Source: an uncultured Bacteroidales bacterium
Lineage (GTDB): Bacteria; Bacteroidota; Bacteroidia; Bacteroidales; WCHB1-69
Assembly (NCBI GenBank): GCA_900315245.1
Contig: OMYJ01000001.1
Span: 186,001 to 250,000 of the forward strand
DNA length: 64,000 bases
Direction of reading: 5' to 3'
Positions 28,062 to 37,025 of this stretch are shown piece by piece. Made by a program: the position numbers and the translations under genes. Below the pieces are notes generated by a model. The model searched no databases. It worked only from the letters and a program-made list of their open reading frames with translations, and had not been told where the DNA came from. Position 1 is the stretch's first letter, and every line of letters starts with the position of its first letter.

Positions 28062-28619
28062 ATGAAAAACCCAAAATTATCCAGTCGATACGCCAAGGCA
28101 CTGTTTGACTTTGCTAGCGAGAAAAACCAAGTGGAAGAGATTTACGGTGATCTCCGACTGTTTGCGAATACATTGCAGGAGAATCGTGAACTGCAGGTTC
28201 TGCTTCGGAATCCTGTCATCGAGCCCCATCAGAAGCACCAGATTTTCGAAAGCATCTTCAACGGCACCCTCAAAGATACCACCTACCATTTTTTGGAAGT
28301 GCTGCTGAAGAAAAAACGCGAGCCAGCATTAGACACCATCTGCGAAGAATATTTCAAGCTATATAACACCGCCCACAATATCAAGCCGGTGACCATCACC
28401 ACGGCGCAACCGTTGAGCGATGCGCTCAAGTCCAAAATCGTGTCCTTACTCAAGGAGCAGACGAAAGCCACGATAGCCCTTGAGGAAATTGTAGATCCCG
28501 AACTCATCGGCGGTTTTATCATCAAAATGGACGACTATTATTTTGATTCCAGCATCTTGTCGAAAATCAACAAGTTGCGTCAGGAGTTTTCTCAAAACAG
28601 TTTTCAAGTACAATTCTAA
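28062..28619 (+). CDS. atpH: ATP synthase F1 delta subunit
   Basis: 185 residues from ATG at 28062; the codon just before is TTG and is not needed. It forms part of the peripheral stalk that links F1 to Fo. The N-terminal helical domain starts LSSRYAKALFDFASE, a typical delta opening, and the C-terminal end DPELIGGFIIKMDDYYFDSSI is the conserved delta signature. It is the first gene of atpH-atpA-atpG. Unlike most bacteria, atpF and atpE are not immediately upstream but 20 kb away on the opposite strand. Confidence 0.93.
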   Translation: MKNPKLSSRYAKALFDFASEKNQVEEIYGDLRLFANTLQENRELQVLLRNPVIEPHQKHQIFESIFNGTLKDTTYHFLEVLLKKKREPALDTICEEYFKLYNTAHNIKPVTITTAQPLSDALKSKIVSLLKEQTKATIALEEIVDPELIGGFIIKMDDYYFDSSILSKINKLRQEFSQNSFQVQF

Positions 28620-28631
28620 AAAAGCATATAA

Positions 28632-30221
28632 ATGGCAGAAATCAAACCATCAGAAGTTACAACCATACTGCGTCAGCAACTACAGAACTTCAACCAGAAA
28701 TCCGAGATGGAAGAGGTTGGAACTGTGTTGCTCGTGGGCGACGGCATTGCCCGTGTCTATGGCCTGCACAACGTCCGTTCCGGTGAATTGGTGACGTTCA
28801 GCACCAAAAACGGTGACGAAATCACCGGCATCGCCCTCAACCTTGAGGAAGACAACGTGGGTGTTGTGCTGCTCGGCGACTCCAAATCGCTCAACGAGGG
28901 CGACATTTGCAAACGCACCGGCCGCATCGCCTCCATCAAAGTCGGTGAAGGCTTGTTGGGCCGTGTCATTAACACGTTAGGCGAGCCTATCGATGGCAAG
29001 GGCGCCATCGAAGGAAACCTCTTCGAGATGCCCATTGAGCGCAAGGCTCCCGGCGTCATCTACCGTCAACCCGTGAAAGAGCCGTTACAGACCGGTATCA
29101 AGGCTATCGACGCCATGATTCCCATCGGCCGCGGACAACGTGAGCTTATTATCGGCGACCGCCAAACGGGTAAAACGGCCATCGCCATCGACACCATCAT
29201 CAACCAGAAATCTTTTTACGAGCAGGGTAATCCTGTTTACTGCATATATGTGGCTGTGGGACAGAAAGGTTCGTCCGTGGCCGCATTAGTGAAGACCCTT
29301 ACGGAGCGCGGGGCCATGCCCTACACCATCGTGGTGACCGCCACTGCATCGGATGCCGCTGCCATGCAGTTTTACGCTCCGTTCGCGGGTGCCGCCATCG
29401 GCGAGTATTTCCGGGACACCGGCCGCAGCGCCCTCATCATCTACGATGACCTTTCGAAGCAGGCCGTCGCTTATCGTGAGGTTTCCTTGCTGCTCCGCCG
29501 TCCGCCCGGACGTGAGGCATACCCCGGCGATGTCTTCTACCTCCACTCCAGACTGCTGGAGCGTGCTGCCAAAATCATCGAATCCGATGAGATTGCTGCC
29601 AAGATGAACGACCTGCCCGAAACGCTGAAACCTATCGTGAAGGGTGGCGGCTCCCTGACGGCACTGCCCATCATCGAGACCCAGGCAGGAGACGTGTCCG
29701 CCTATATCCCGACCAACGTGATTTCCATCACCGACGGCCAGATCTTCCTGGAGACCTCCCTCTTCAACGCCGGTGTGAGACCCGCCATCAACGTGGGTAT
29801 CTCCGTGTCGCGTGTGGGTGGTAACGCGCAGATCAAGTCCATGAAGAAAGTGGCTGGCACCCTGAAACTTGACCAGGCACAATACCGCGAGATGGAGTCG
29901 TTCGCAAAGTTCGGCTCCGATGTAGATGCCGCCACACAGTTCATCCTCGACAAAGGCGTGCGCAACGTGGAAATTCTGAAACAACCGCAATACACGCCTT
30001 ACAAGGTGGAAGAGCAGATTGCCATCATCTTCTGCGGTTCCCGCGGTCTGTTGCAGCATATCCCCGTCACCAGCATCCGCAATTTCGAGACCGAATTTAT
30101 CTCCTTCATGCACTCTAATCATCAGGATGTCCTTGACACGTTAGCTAAAGGTGTCATCAATGACGAAATCATGCAGCAGCTGACCGACGCCTGCGCTGAG
30201 GTGGCTAAAAAATACGAATAG
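28632..30221 (+). CDS. atpA: ATP synthase F1 alpha subunit
   Basis: 529 residues, the non-catalytic nucleotide-binding subunit of F1. Walker A is GDRQTGKT (in [16 protein letters not shown]) and the alpha-specific [20 protein letters not shown] is present. The arginine finger region is in [18 protein letters not shown] and [15 protein letters not shown]. It starts 12 bases after atpH and ends two bases before atpG, so the genes are tightly coupled. Confidence 0.98.
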   Translation: MAEIKPSEVTTILRQQLQNFNQKSEMEEVGTVLLVGDGIARVYGLHNVRSGELVTFSTKNGDEITGIALNLEEDNVGVVLLGDSKSLNEGDICKRTGRIASIKVGEGLLGRVINTLGEPIDGKGAIEGNLFEMPIERKAPGVIYRQPVKEPLQTGIKAIDAMIPIGRGQRELIIGDRQTGKTAIAIDTIINQKSFYEQGNPVYCIYVAVGQKGSSVAALVKTLTERGAMPYTIVVTATASDAAAMQFYAPFAGAAIGEYFRDTGRSALIIYDDLSKQAVAYREVSLLLRRPPGREAYPGDVFYLHSRLLERAAKIIESDEIAAKMNDLPETLKPIVKGGGSLTALPIIETQAGDVSAYIPTNVISITDGQIFLETSLFNAGVRPAINVGISVSRVGGNAQIKSMKKVAGTLKLDQAQYREMESFAKFGSDVDAATQFILDKGVRNVEILKQPQYTPYKVEEQIAIIFCGSRGLLQHIPVTSIRNFETEFISFMHSNHQDVLDTLAKGVINDEIMQQLTDACAEVAKKYE

Positions 30222-30223
30222 TT

Positions 30224-31102
30224 ATGGGCAACCTGAAAGAAATACGCACGCGCATCACCTCGATTGAATCGACGCAGAAGATCACCAGTTCCATGAAACT
30301 GGTGTCGGCTGCCAAGCTCCGCCGCGCCCAGACCGCCATCCAGCATCTCCGTCCTTACTCCCAGAAATTGAACGAGATACTGAACAATCTGGCCGGTTCC
30401 AACACGGGCACTGAGCCGTCGCCGCTCTTCGAGGCACGCGAAGCCGAAAAGGTGGTCATTGTGGTCATCACCTCGAACAAAGGACTTTGTGGCGCGTTCA
30501 ATTCAAATATTGTCAAGACTGTCAACCATCTGGTGACAGAAAAATATGCCGAACAGCACCGTGCCGGCAACGTGCAACTGATTTGTTTCGGCAAAAAAGG
30601 CAAAGAACAGCTCAGCAAACAGTTCCCTGTATCGTTCTACAACGAAAAGCTGTTGGACAACCCCGACTTCACCGAAATTTCCGCATTGGCTGATGATTTA
30701 ATGAAACGGTTTGTCAATCACGAAGTGGACAAAGTTGACATTGTCTATAACCAGTTCCTGAACGCCGCGACACAACGGGTTACTATTGAAGAATATCTGC
30801 CCGTGACCCCGCCCGAAAGTGACGAGGAAAAGAAAGTGAACAGCGACTATATCATCGAACCTTCTGCGGACAAACTACTGATGGAACTGATTCCCAAGAT
30901 ATTGCGTACACAGCTGTACAAGACTTTATCCGACTCCATCGCATCAGAGCACGGTGCCCGCATGATTTCCATGACCAAGGCCACGGATAACGCCACCGAA
31001 ATTCTGCGCGACCTGCGTCTGAAGTACAACAACGCCCGCCAGTCGTCCATCACGAACGAATTGATTGAGATTGTGAGCGGTGCCAACGCATTGAACGGAT
31101 AG
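30224..31102 (+). CDS. atpG: ATP synthase F1 gamma subunit
   Basis: 292 residues, the rotating central shaft. The N-terminal coiled coil begins MGNLKEIRTRITSIESTQKI and the C-terminal coil ends MISMTKATDNATEILRDLRL and YNNARQSSITNELIEIVSGA, both family signatures. The middle domain has the VVITSNKGLCGAFNSN strand. It is last in the atpHAG unit. Its stop codon opens a GGCTATTGGC repeat, then a terminator hairpin at 31152. Confidence 0.97.
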   Translation: MGNLKEIRTRITSIESTQKITSSMKLVSAAKLRRAQTAIQHLRPYSQKLNEILNNLAGSNTGTEPSPLFEAREAEKVVIVVITSNKGLCGAFNSNIVKTVNHLVTEKYAEQHRAGNVQLICFGKKGKEQLSKQFPVSFYNEKLLDNPDFTEISALADDLMKRFVNHEVDKVDIVYNQFLNAATQRVTIEEYLPVTPPESDEEKKVNSDYIIEPSADKLLMELIPKILRTQLYKTLSDSIASEHGARMISMTKATDNATEILRDLRLKYNNARQSSITNELIEIVSGANALNG

Positions 31103-31139
31103 TTGGCTATTGGCTTTTAGCTGTTGGCTATTGGCTATT
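31100..31139. repeat. GGCTATTGGC word repeat after atpG
   Basis: Four units of TTGGCTATTGGC / TTTTAGCTG begin at the atpG stop codon (TAG TTGGC). Confidence 0.7.
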
Positions 31140-31151
31140 AATGCAAAAATT

Positions 31152-31179
31152 AAAAGGCGGCTCTTGCGAGTCGCCTTTT
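31152..31179. terminator. Bidirectional terminator between atpG and the dehydrogenase
   Basis: Arms AAAAGGCGGCTC and GAGTCGCCTTTT with a four-base loop; one G-T pair. It can serve both convergent genes. Confidence 0.8.
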
Positions 31180-31204
31180 AATATGTTCGTGTTGTTCCAA
31201 AGGA

Positions 31205-32830
31205 TTATCCGAGGAAAGGATAGCCGTAGTCAGTGGCGGGAACGTAAGTTTCCTTGATACAGCGGGCGCTGATCCAGCGGACGAGGTTGAGCATACTGCC
31301 GGCCTTGTCGTTGGTGCCGGATGCGCGGGCGCCGCCGAAGGGTTGGCAACCCACCACCGCGCCTGTCGGCTTGTCATTGATGTAGAAGTTGCCGGCGCAA
31401 TGACGCAGGATGTTCTCGGCTTGCATGATGGCGTAACGATCGCGGGCGATGATAGAGCCTGTGAGTGCGTACGGAGAAGTCTCGTCGCAGACGTGCAACA
31501 TCTCTTCGTATTTGTCGTCCTCATAGACATACACCGTGATGACCGGTCCGAAGATCTCCTCGCGGATAGACTCGTAATCGGTGGTCTTTGCAAGGATGAT
31601 GGTGGGCTCCACAAAATAACCGACAGACTTGTCGTAGTTACCGCCGAGCACGATTTCAGCATCCTTGGAGGCTTTTGCACGATCAATATAACCGGCAATA
31701 TTGTCGAAAGACTTTTCATCGATGACAGCATTAATGAAGTTGGAGAAGTCGCGAACATCGCCCATCTTCACGGTCTTCATCATATCTTTAATATGTTTCA
31801 GCGTTTCATCCCAAATGGATTTAGGCACGTATGCGCGGGAAGCGGCAGAGCATTTCTGACCTTGATATTCGAAAGCGCCACGAAGGATGGCCACAGCCAG
31901 TTCGCGTGCGGGAGCGGTCTTGTGTGCGAAGATGAAATCCTTGCCACCAGTCTCACCCACAATCTTCGGGTAAGTATTGTAGATGTCGATGTTCTCACCG
32001 ATGAGTTTCCAGAAGCTCTTGAAGGTGCCGGTGCTGCCAGTGAAGTGGATACCAGCGAGATGCGGTGACTTGAAAGCCACGTCGCTGATGACGGAGCCGC
32101 TGCCGGGAAGGAAGTTGATAACACCGTCGGGAAGACCAGCCTCTTGGAGGAGGAGCATCAGATAATAGTTGGAAAGGATAGCTGTGGTAGAAGGTTTCCA
32201 GATAGTAACATTACCCATCAAAGCGGGAGCCACGTTGAGGTTCAATGCAATGGAAGTGAAGTTGAACGGGGTGATGGCATACACGAAGCCCTCCATGCCG
32301 CGATACTCGTTGCGGTTGAGTGTGGCGTGGTCGGAAATGGGTTGCTGACCGTAAAGTTGGGAAGCGAAGTAAGTGTTGAAACGCAGGAAGTCGATGGCCT
32401 CGCACGGACAGTCGATTTCAGCCTGCATCGGGCTCTTGCCTTGACCCAGCATACAAGCAGCGTTCAGGATATAGCGGTACTTGGTTGCGAGAAGTTCGGC
32501 AGCCTTCATCATGATGGAAGCGCGTTGAATCCAAGGAGTCTCTTCCCAGTCTTTCTTTGCGGCCATGGCTGCATCGATAGCCATCTGAACCTCTTTCTTA
32601 CCCACTTTGTGGTATTTAGCCAGCACATGGCTGTGTTCGGTAGGCATCACCACCTGACCCATGTCACCGGTTCTGACCTCTTTTCCGCCGATAATCAACG
32701 GAATCTCAATCTCTTGATTATATTGTCTTTCTAATTCTTTTTGCAATAAAGCTCTTTCCGGCGTGCCGGGTGCATACGAGTAAACCGGTTCGTTTTTCGG
32801 TTCTCTGAAAACAAAATTGGCGTTGTTCAT
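31205..32830 (-). CDS. L-glutamate gamma-semialdehyde (1-pyrroline-5-carboxylate) dehydrogenase
   Basis: 541 residues, aldehyde dehydrogenase superfamily, oxidising glutamate semialdehyde to glutamate with NAD+ in proline breakdown. It matches the stand-alone P5CDH type (as in human ALDH4A1) rather than the fused PutA. The catalytic cysteine is in EYQGQKCSAASRAYVP; the NAD-binding GSTGTFKSFWKLIGEN and IVGETGGKDFIF regions are visible, and the C-terminal GAVVGCQPFGGARASGTNDK is the substrate loop. No proline dehydrogenase gene lies nearby. It has a -7 element at 32886-32879. Confidence 0.92.
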   Translation of the reverse strand: MNNANFVFREPKNEPVYSYAPGTPERALLQKELERQYNQEIEIPLIIGGKEVRTGDMGQVVMPTEHSHVLAKYHKVGKKEVQMAIDAAMAAKKDWEETPWIQRASIMMKAAELLATKYRYILNAACMLGQGKSPMQAEIDCPCEAIDFLRFNTYFASQLYGQQPISDHATLNRNEYRGMEGFVYAITPFNFTSIALNLNVAPALMGNVTIWKPSTTAILSNYYLMLLLQEAGLPDGVINFLPGSGSVISDVAFKSPHLAGIHFTGSTGTFKSFWKLIGENIDIYNTYPKIVGETGGKDFIFAHKTAPARELAVAILRGAFEYQGQKCSAASRAYVPKSIWDETLKHIKDMMKTVKMGDVRDFSNFINAVIDEKSFDNIAGYIDRAKASKDAEIVLGGNYDKSVGYFVEPTIILAKTTDYESIREEIFGPVITVYVYEDDKYEEMLHVCDETSPYALTGSIIARDRYAIMQAENILRHCAGNFYINDKPTGAVVGCQPFGGARASGTNDKAGSMLNLVRWISARCIKETYVPATDYGYPFLG

Positions 32831-32878
32831 AATTAATTCTTTGTTCTTAATTTTATGTTAGGGAATAAAATTTCGGTG

Positions 32879-32886
32879 CAAAAATA
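32879..32886 (-). promoter_or_regulatory. -7 element for the P5C dehydrogenase
   Basis: CAAAAATA on plus reads TATTTTTG on minus, 49 bases before the start. Confidence 0.65.
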
Positions 32887-32913
32887 CAAAAAAATCGTTC
32901 AATCCGGCAAAGT

Positions 32914-32993
32914 GGCTTTTAGCTTTTGGCTATTGGCTTTTAGCTAACGGTTAAGCCAAAGGCCAATAGCTAAAAGCCAACAGCTAAAAGCTA
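32914..32993. repeat. Imperfect inverted repeat of GGCTTTTAGC words
   Basis: Left arm 32914-32945 and right arm 32961-32992 pair over about 25 of 32 positions around a short centre. The right arm reaches into the stop codon of the 32991 gene (CTA on plus, TAG on minus). Confidence 0.75.
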
Positions 32994-33503
32994 ATACGCC
33001 CACTTTTGCATATCAGCCTTCAGAATCTGTATAGCTAATTCCACGACAGGTTTCTGGGATGTGACTGCCAAAACCGTCTCAGCAAACTCCCGGCTTTCGG
33101 CATTCTTGTCCATATCAGCAGCCACAGTGTTGATAATGGATTCGATGTCACCTTTGGCATCGCAAATTTTCTCCCACACATGGTCGGAGATGTATATCTG
33201 TTGCGAAAGGTTATGCTCAAACTCACTGCGGATGGCAGTCAGCAACAGGTTCTGTTCCTGCGAGACAGTCAGTCCGGCAGTGTGGATGCGCATGATCAGC
33301 TGGTTGGGGTCAATACGTTCCAAGAAAAGCGCCATACGCTCGTATGCCTGCAGCCGCAATGGCAACACCACCGACTGATTCTTTTTGCTATTCTCCAACG
33401 CTGCGATCTTCGCCTTTGATTCCATTATCATTTTGGTGACATAGACCGCACCCGCGACCATCACCACAATTCCTGCCAAAATGCAAATTCCTAATATATT
33501 CAT
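32991..33503 (-). CDS. Small membrane-anchored protein, function unknown
   Basis: 170 residues. One N-terminal transmembrane helix (ILGICILAGIVVMVAGAVYV, about 3-22) followed by a basic stretch and then a cytoplasmic helical domain (residues 45-170), which includes RLQAYERMALFLERIDPNQLI and LLTAIRSEFEHNLSQQIYIS. I recognise this as a Bacteroidota-specific uncharacterised family with no known function. It lies just upstream of the P5C dehydrogenase gene but has a separate leader. Its stop codon is formed by the adjacent repeat. Confidence 0.75.
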   Translation of the reverse strand: MNILGICILAGIVVMVAGAVYVTKMIMESKAKIAALENSKKNQSVVLPLRLQAYERMALFLERIDPNQLIMRIHTAGLTVSQEQNLLLTAIRSEFEHNLSQQIYISDHVWEKICDAKGDIESIINTVAADMDKNAESREFAETVLAVTSQKPVVELAIQILKADMQKWAY

Positions 33504-33507
33504 TATT

Positions 33508-33655
33508 TAAGGTTTTAGACGTTGGACGTAAGACGTAAGACTTTGGGGTTTTACGTTAGTTTCAAGTCTTTAGTCATATTGTCCTTCGTTGTTCATTCTT
33601 TATGTTTCAAGTTGTAAATCTCAAGTCCTAAGTCACAAATCTCAAGTCTCAAAAG
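33508..33655. repeat. ACGTAAGAC / AAGTCTCAAGTC word repeats
   Basis: Degenerate direct repeats of GACGTAAGAC then CTCAAGTCC, the same words as 2037-2111. No gene or RNA recognised in 33504-33763 other than this and the promoter. Confidence 0.7.
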
Positions 33656-33715
33656 CGCGGCAAAAGTACATAAAAATCACAAAACATTAGGTTAACGTGT
33701 CATTTAAAAAAAAAG

Positions 33716-33723
33716 TATCTTTG
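33716..33723 (+). promoter_or_regulatory. -7 element for the DRTGG/HATPase/hydrogenase-like cluster
   Basis: TATCTTTG, 40 bases before the 33764 gene. Confidence 0.75.
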
Positions 33724-33763
33724 CAGATTATTTTTCAAAACATTTATAGAAAAGAATTTAGAA

Positions 33764-34111
33764 ATGACACTCGAAGAAATTAAAACGCTGGTTAATGGCG
33801 AGGTTATTTGTGGCGATGATTATTTGGATCATCAGATTGAAAGTGTGTTCGCCTCTGATTTGATGAGCGATGTACTCACCCTGAAAGACATCAACAACCT
33901 TCTGTTACTCACTGGTTTAAGTAATTTGCAGTCCATTCGGACATGCGAGATGTCTGACATCAGCTATCTGCTGATTGTGCGCGGCAAAGAGGTGACGGAG
34001 GAGATGAAGGAGCTGGCCGAGGACAACGACATGGTGATTATCCGCACGGAATTCTCCATGTACAAGACCGCCGGCATCCTATACAACGCTGGACTGCCAG
34101 CTGTATATTAA
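33764..34111 (+). CDS. DRTGG-domain protein of a hydrogenase-associated cluster
   Basis: 115 residues, a single DRTGG-type domain: LVNGEVICGDDYLDHQIESV, SDLMSDVLT, YLLIVRGKEV and TAGILYNAGLPAVY. The same domain occurs in phosphotransacetylases and as free-standing proteins next to [FeFe]-hydrogenase genes in Clostridia and Thermotogae, where it is thought to bind a nucleotide or partner protein. Here it is the first of three co-directional genes with an anti-sigma-type ATPase (34138) and a hydrogenase-like Fe-S protein (34652), which fits that association. Role is inferred from context. Confidence 0.82.
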   Translation: MTLEEIKTLVNGEVICGDDYLDHQIESVFASDLMSDVLTLKDINNLLLLTGLSNLQSIRTCEMSDISYLLIVRGKEVTEEMKELAEDNDMVIIRTEFSMYKTAGILYNAGLPAVY

Positions 34112-34137
34112 CCTATTATGAACCAAAATCTTACATT

Positions 34138-34551
34138 ATGAATTTTGAATACCATGTTGAAGGCGGGGATTTCACCAACGCAGGATCCACATCCAGTCAG
34201 GTGAAGCGGATGCTCAAGAAAATCGGAGTGAGCCCCGAAATCGTCAAAAAGACTGTCGTGGCGTTGTATGAAGCGGAAGTCAACATTGTGGCACACGCCT
34301 ATCGTGGCGACATCTTCGTGGATCTGGAAGAAGACCACGTGAAAATCGTCCTCGCCGACGAAGGCCCCGGTATTCCGGACATCGACAAGGCGATGCAGAA
34401 GGGCTACTCCACCGCCTCCCAGAAAGTCAGGGAAATGGGCTTCGGCGCCGGCATGGGCCTCCCCAACATCAAAAACAACTCCGACTCCCTGAACATCACC
34501 TCCGAGGTCGGCAAAGGAACCACCATCGAGTTCATCAACTATTTCCAGTAG
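34138..34551 (+). CDS. HATPase_c protein, anti-sigma/serine-kinase-like
   Basis: 137 residues with the GHKL ATP-binding fold of RsbW/SpoIIAB-type kinases. The N box is LYEAEVNIVAHAY (E and N of the fold), the G1 box is LADEGPGIPD and the G2 box is GFGAGMGLPNIKN. The family phosphorylates anti-anti-sigma factors or acts as a stand-alone switch. It lies 26 bases after the DRTGG gene and 100 bases before the hydrogenase-like gene. No sigma factor or STAS partner is in the window. The stop codon TAG is the start of the GTAGAGACGC palindrome. Confidence 0.88.
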   Translation: MNFEYHVEGGDFTNAGSTSSQVKRMLKKIGVSPEIVKKTVVALYEAEVNIVAHAYRGDIFVDLEEDHVKIVLADEGPGIPDIDKAMQKGYSTASQKVREMGFGAGMGLPNIKNNSDSLNITSEVGKGTTIEFINYFQ

Positions 34552-34612
34552 AGACGCAAAAATGTTTGCGATATTTCGCAAATCAATGGACGCGAAAATT
34601 CGCGTCCCTACT
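34548..34612. repeat. GTAGAGACGC palindrome with inner hairpins
   Basis: Outer arms GTAGAGACGC and GCGTCCCTAC (one mismatch) enclose TTTGCG...CGCAAA and a CGCGAAAATTCGCG inner palindrome. The outer left arm overlaps the stop codon of the HATPase gene. Confidence 0.7.
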
Positions 34613-34613
34613 T

Positions 34614-34645
34614 CTATAACCTATAACCCATAACCTATAACCTTT
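34614..34645. repeat. CCTATAACC word repeat
   Basis: Three to four TATAACCCATAACC units fill the leader of the hydrogenase-like gene. Confidence 0.6.
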
Positions 34646-34651
34646 AATACT

Positions 34652-36028
34652 ATGGCCGAAGATTTCCACCACGCATTAAAATTCAAATATGACCTCTGTA
34701 TCGGATGCTCGCACTGCACGGGCGTGTGCCCCACCAGCGCCATCCACGTTGAGGACGGGCATCCTGTGCTTGACCCGAACCGTTGTGTTGATTGCGGGCG
34801 ATGCTATGTGGCCTGCCCGATGAACGCCATCTATATTGAACAGGATGACTTTCAAACCATTTACGATTACAAGTATCCGGTTTTGCTGGTGCCGTCCATA
34901 TTTCTGGCCCAGTTTGAGGAGAAAATCCGCGAACGCACCATCCTTTCGGCGTTACTCCACCTCGGTTTCAAAGACATCTATGAAGTGGAAAAAAGTGTGG
35001 ATTTCATCAAGGAATATATCCGCAGAGACCTTGAAAACGGAAATGTCCCCTATGAAAAACCGGTCATCTCGTCATTCTGCCCGGCAATAGTGCGTCTTAT
35101 CCAAGTGAAATTCCCTGTGTTGGTGGACAACATCTACCTCGTGAAAGCTCCTTTTGACATGACGGCCGAATATATCAAGAAAAGCCTGACTGAAAAAGGA
35201 GTAAAAGAAGAAGACATCGGCATTTTCTATGTGTCGCCTTGCGCAGCAAAAATCGCCGCCATCAAAAGTCCCGTCGGTGAGGAAAAATCCCCTGTATCCG
35301 GCGTTATCAATATGAACTACCTGTACAGCAAGGTGCTACGTGTGATTAAAACCGGGGAATACAAAATGTGCGACGAATCTGCGCGCTTCCACCGGCTATC
35401 GAAAGCCAGCATCACCTATCCGCTCACGGGCGGGGAAACCAAGATGCTGCGTATTGGCCGCAACCTGGCCATCGATGACATCCATAACGTATCTGAATTC
35501 TTAGAGAAAGTGGAAGATGAGGATATCCAAGACATTGATTTCTTGGAACTTCGCGCCTGCGACGGCAGTTGCTGCGGCGGCATCCTCACCGCCGAGAACC
35601 GCTTCCTCATGATCGAACGCCAGCGCAAACGGATGCAGAAATGCTCTGACGAAGTCGATAGCGAGGACAATGACCTGCTCAACTATTTCGACTATTTAGC
35701 TGATAAACGGCATGTTAGCGAGGTGGAACCGCGTTCTATGGATAAGATGGATGACAATGTGGCTGCGGCCATGCAAAAAATGAAACGGGCGTTCGAGATC
35801 AACCAGAACCTGCCGCAAGTTGATTGTCACCTTTGCGGCTATCCCTCCTGCAAAGCTCTTGCCGAAGCTGTTGTCACGGATAAAGCCCAAATCCAACAGT
35901 GCATCTTCGTGCAGCGCGCCATGGAGCATTACGACCTCCTTACCCCAAAAGAGGCGCACGACATCTCCGCCAAAGTGTGGGGCGCGAAAAAGACGGATCC
36001 CACCATTGCGAAGAATCTGAATCTTTAA
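34652..36028 (+). CDS. [FeFe]-hydrogenase-like iron-sulfur sensor protein
   Basis: 458 residues. Two 4Fe-4S ferredoxin motifs at the start: C16, C19, C22, C26 and C45, C48, C51, C55. The middle is the [FeFe]-hydrogenase large-subunit domain with degenerate H-cluster signatures: SSFCPAIV in place of TSCCPxW, SPCAAK in place of MPCxxK, and ACDGSCCGG in place of MACxxGCxGGG. The first L1 cysteine, important for the catalytic proton path, is a phenylalanine, so normal catalysis is unlikely. A C-terminal Fe-S domain reads VDCHLCGYPSC (about residue 395). The layout matches the HydS-type sensory hydrogenase homologues. Together with the DRTGG and HATPase genes it probably senses hydrogen or redox state. 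Confidence 0.85.
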   Translation: MAEDFHHALKFKYDLCIGCSHCTGVCPTSAIHVEDGHPVLDPNRCVDCGRCYVACPMNAIYIEQDDFQTIYDYKYPVLLVPSIFLAQFEEKIRERTILSALLHLGFKDIYEVEKSVDFIKEYIRRDLENGNVPYEKPVISSFCPAIVRLIQVKFPVLVDNIYLVKAPFDMTAEYIKKSLTEKGVKEEDIGIFYVSPCAAKIAAIKSPVGEEKSPVSGVINMNYLYSKVLRVIKTGEYKMCDESARFHRLSKASITYPLTGGETKMLRIGRNLAIDDIHNVSEFLEKVEDEDIQDIDFLELRACDGSCCGGILTAENRFLMIERQRKRMQKCSDEVDSEDNDLLNYFDYLADKRHVSEVEPRSMDKMDDNVAAAMQKMKRAFEINQNLPQVDCHLCGYPSCKALAEAVVTDKAQIQQCIFVQRAMEHYDLLTPKEAHDISAKVWGAKKTDPTIAKNLNL

Positions 36029-36065
36029 AATGGTTATGGGTTATTGGTTATTGGTTATTGAAGCT
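36029..36065. repeat. 37-bp repeat copy 2
   Basis: Identical over 37 bases to 27910-27946. It starts two bases after the stop codon of the hydrogenase-like gene and ends six bases before the ATG of the next gene. Confidence 0.85.
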
Positions 36066-36070
36066 GTGTG

Positions 36071-36961
36071 ATGGCGGATTTGTGGGGAATACTATGGGAA
36101 GTGATAAAGGAGTCGGTCTCCATCACGCTGTTGGTGTTGTTGCTGATGGCGGTGGTGGAGTCCATCAATATTTCCTCGTCAGGACGCATTTTCAAGAAAA
36201 TTCATGGAAAACCTGTGGCGGAGGCGGCTATGGCGTGCCTGCTTGGCGCTATTCCCGGATGCGCAGGCGGCTTTGTGGTGGTCTCGCTGTTTACCCATCG
36301 GTTGCTCTCTTTCGGAGCCCTTATCGGAGGTATGGTGGCCACTTTCGGCGATGAAGCGCTCTTTTTAGCCGCACAAAGCCCTAAAAATGCCCTTTTGCTG
36401 ACGGGCATTCTTTTCGCCATCGGTTTCGTGACCGGACTGCTTCTGCAAAAAATACCCACTGGAACGTTAGCCACTTCCGAAACCCATGATTTTGTTCTTC
36501 ATGAAGAACACCAACATCTCCATGACAATCCTCATGACCGACACTGGAAGGAGCGGATTATCCATTTTTTCAAGGAACACCTATGGGAACATGTCATCAA
36601 ACAACATGCGCTCAAACTTTTTCTATACGCTTTCGGAACGCTTTTAGTGTTGGGTGTCCTTAACCATTTTTTTGATCTTCAAACTGTTATGGAGAACAAC
36701 AGTTGGACGAAATGGCTGTTATTGTTGATTGCTGTGGGCATCGGATTCCTGCCTGTTTCGGGTCCGCACCTGATTTTCGTGATGCTGTTTTTACAGGGCA
36801 GCATCCCTTTCTCTGTTCTGCTGGCCAATTCCATAGCACAGAACGGTCACGCAGGCATCCCCTTGATAGCACAATCGAAACGTAACTTTCTCATCATGAA
36901 GCTAACAACCATGGCCTTAGGGTTGTTCGTCGGCGGCATCCTCTTGGGATTCAGCATATAG
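36071..36961 (+). CDS. Putative metal transporter, 10TM heavy-metal exporter family
   Basis: 296 residues from ATG at 36071; the GTG codon before it is less likely. About eight to ten hydrophobic segments in two halves separated by a His-rich loop (HDFVLHEEHQHLHDNPHDRH, about 138-157). Paired conserved motifs GAIPGCAGGFVV and GFLPVSGPHLIF, plus a GMVATFGDEALFL segment, match the ArsP_2-like family annotated as a putative manganese or heavy-metal exporter. The His-rich loop suggests a divalent metal. It follows the hydrogenase-like gene by 42 bases but that gap is a repeat. A terminator lies at 36973. Confidence 0.75.
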   Translation: MADLWGILWEVIKESVSITLLVLLLMAVVESINISSSGRIFKKIHGKPVAEAAMACLLGAIPGCAGGFVVVSLFTHRLLSFGALIGGMVATFGDEALFLAAQSPKNALLLTGILFAIGFVTGLLLQKIPTGTLATSETHDFVLHEEHQHLHDNPHDRHWKERIIHFFKEHLWEHVIKQHALKLFLYAFGTLLVLGVLNHFFDLQTVMENNSWTKWLLLLIAVGIGFLPVSGPHLIFVMLFLQGSIPFSVLLANSIAQNGHAGIPLIAQSKRNFLIMKLTTMALGLFVGGILLGFSI

Positions 36962-36972
36962 CTTAATCAAAA

Positions 36973-37004
36973 AAAGGAGAGATCTCTGTCGAAATCTCTC
37001 CTTT
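36973..37004. terminator. Terminator hairpin between convergent genes
   Basis: Arms AAAGGAGAGAT and ATCTCTCCTTT form a perfect 11-base stem with a 10-base loop. It ends the transporter gene and may serve cdaA from the other side. Confidence 0.8.
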
Positions 37005-37025
37005 CCTGAATATCAAGATAAAATC

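Noticed and set aside
29286..30122. 278-codon minus-strand frame inside atpA
   Set aside because: Antisense of a highly conserved gene, with no family features of its own.
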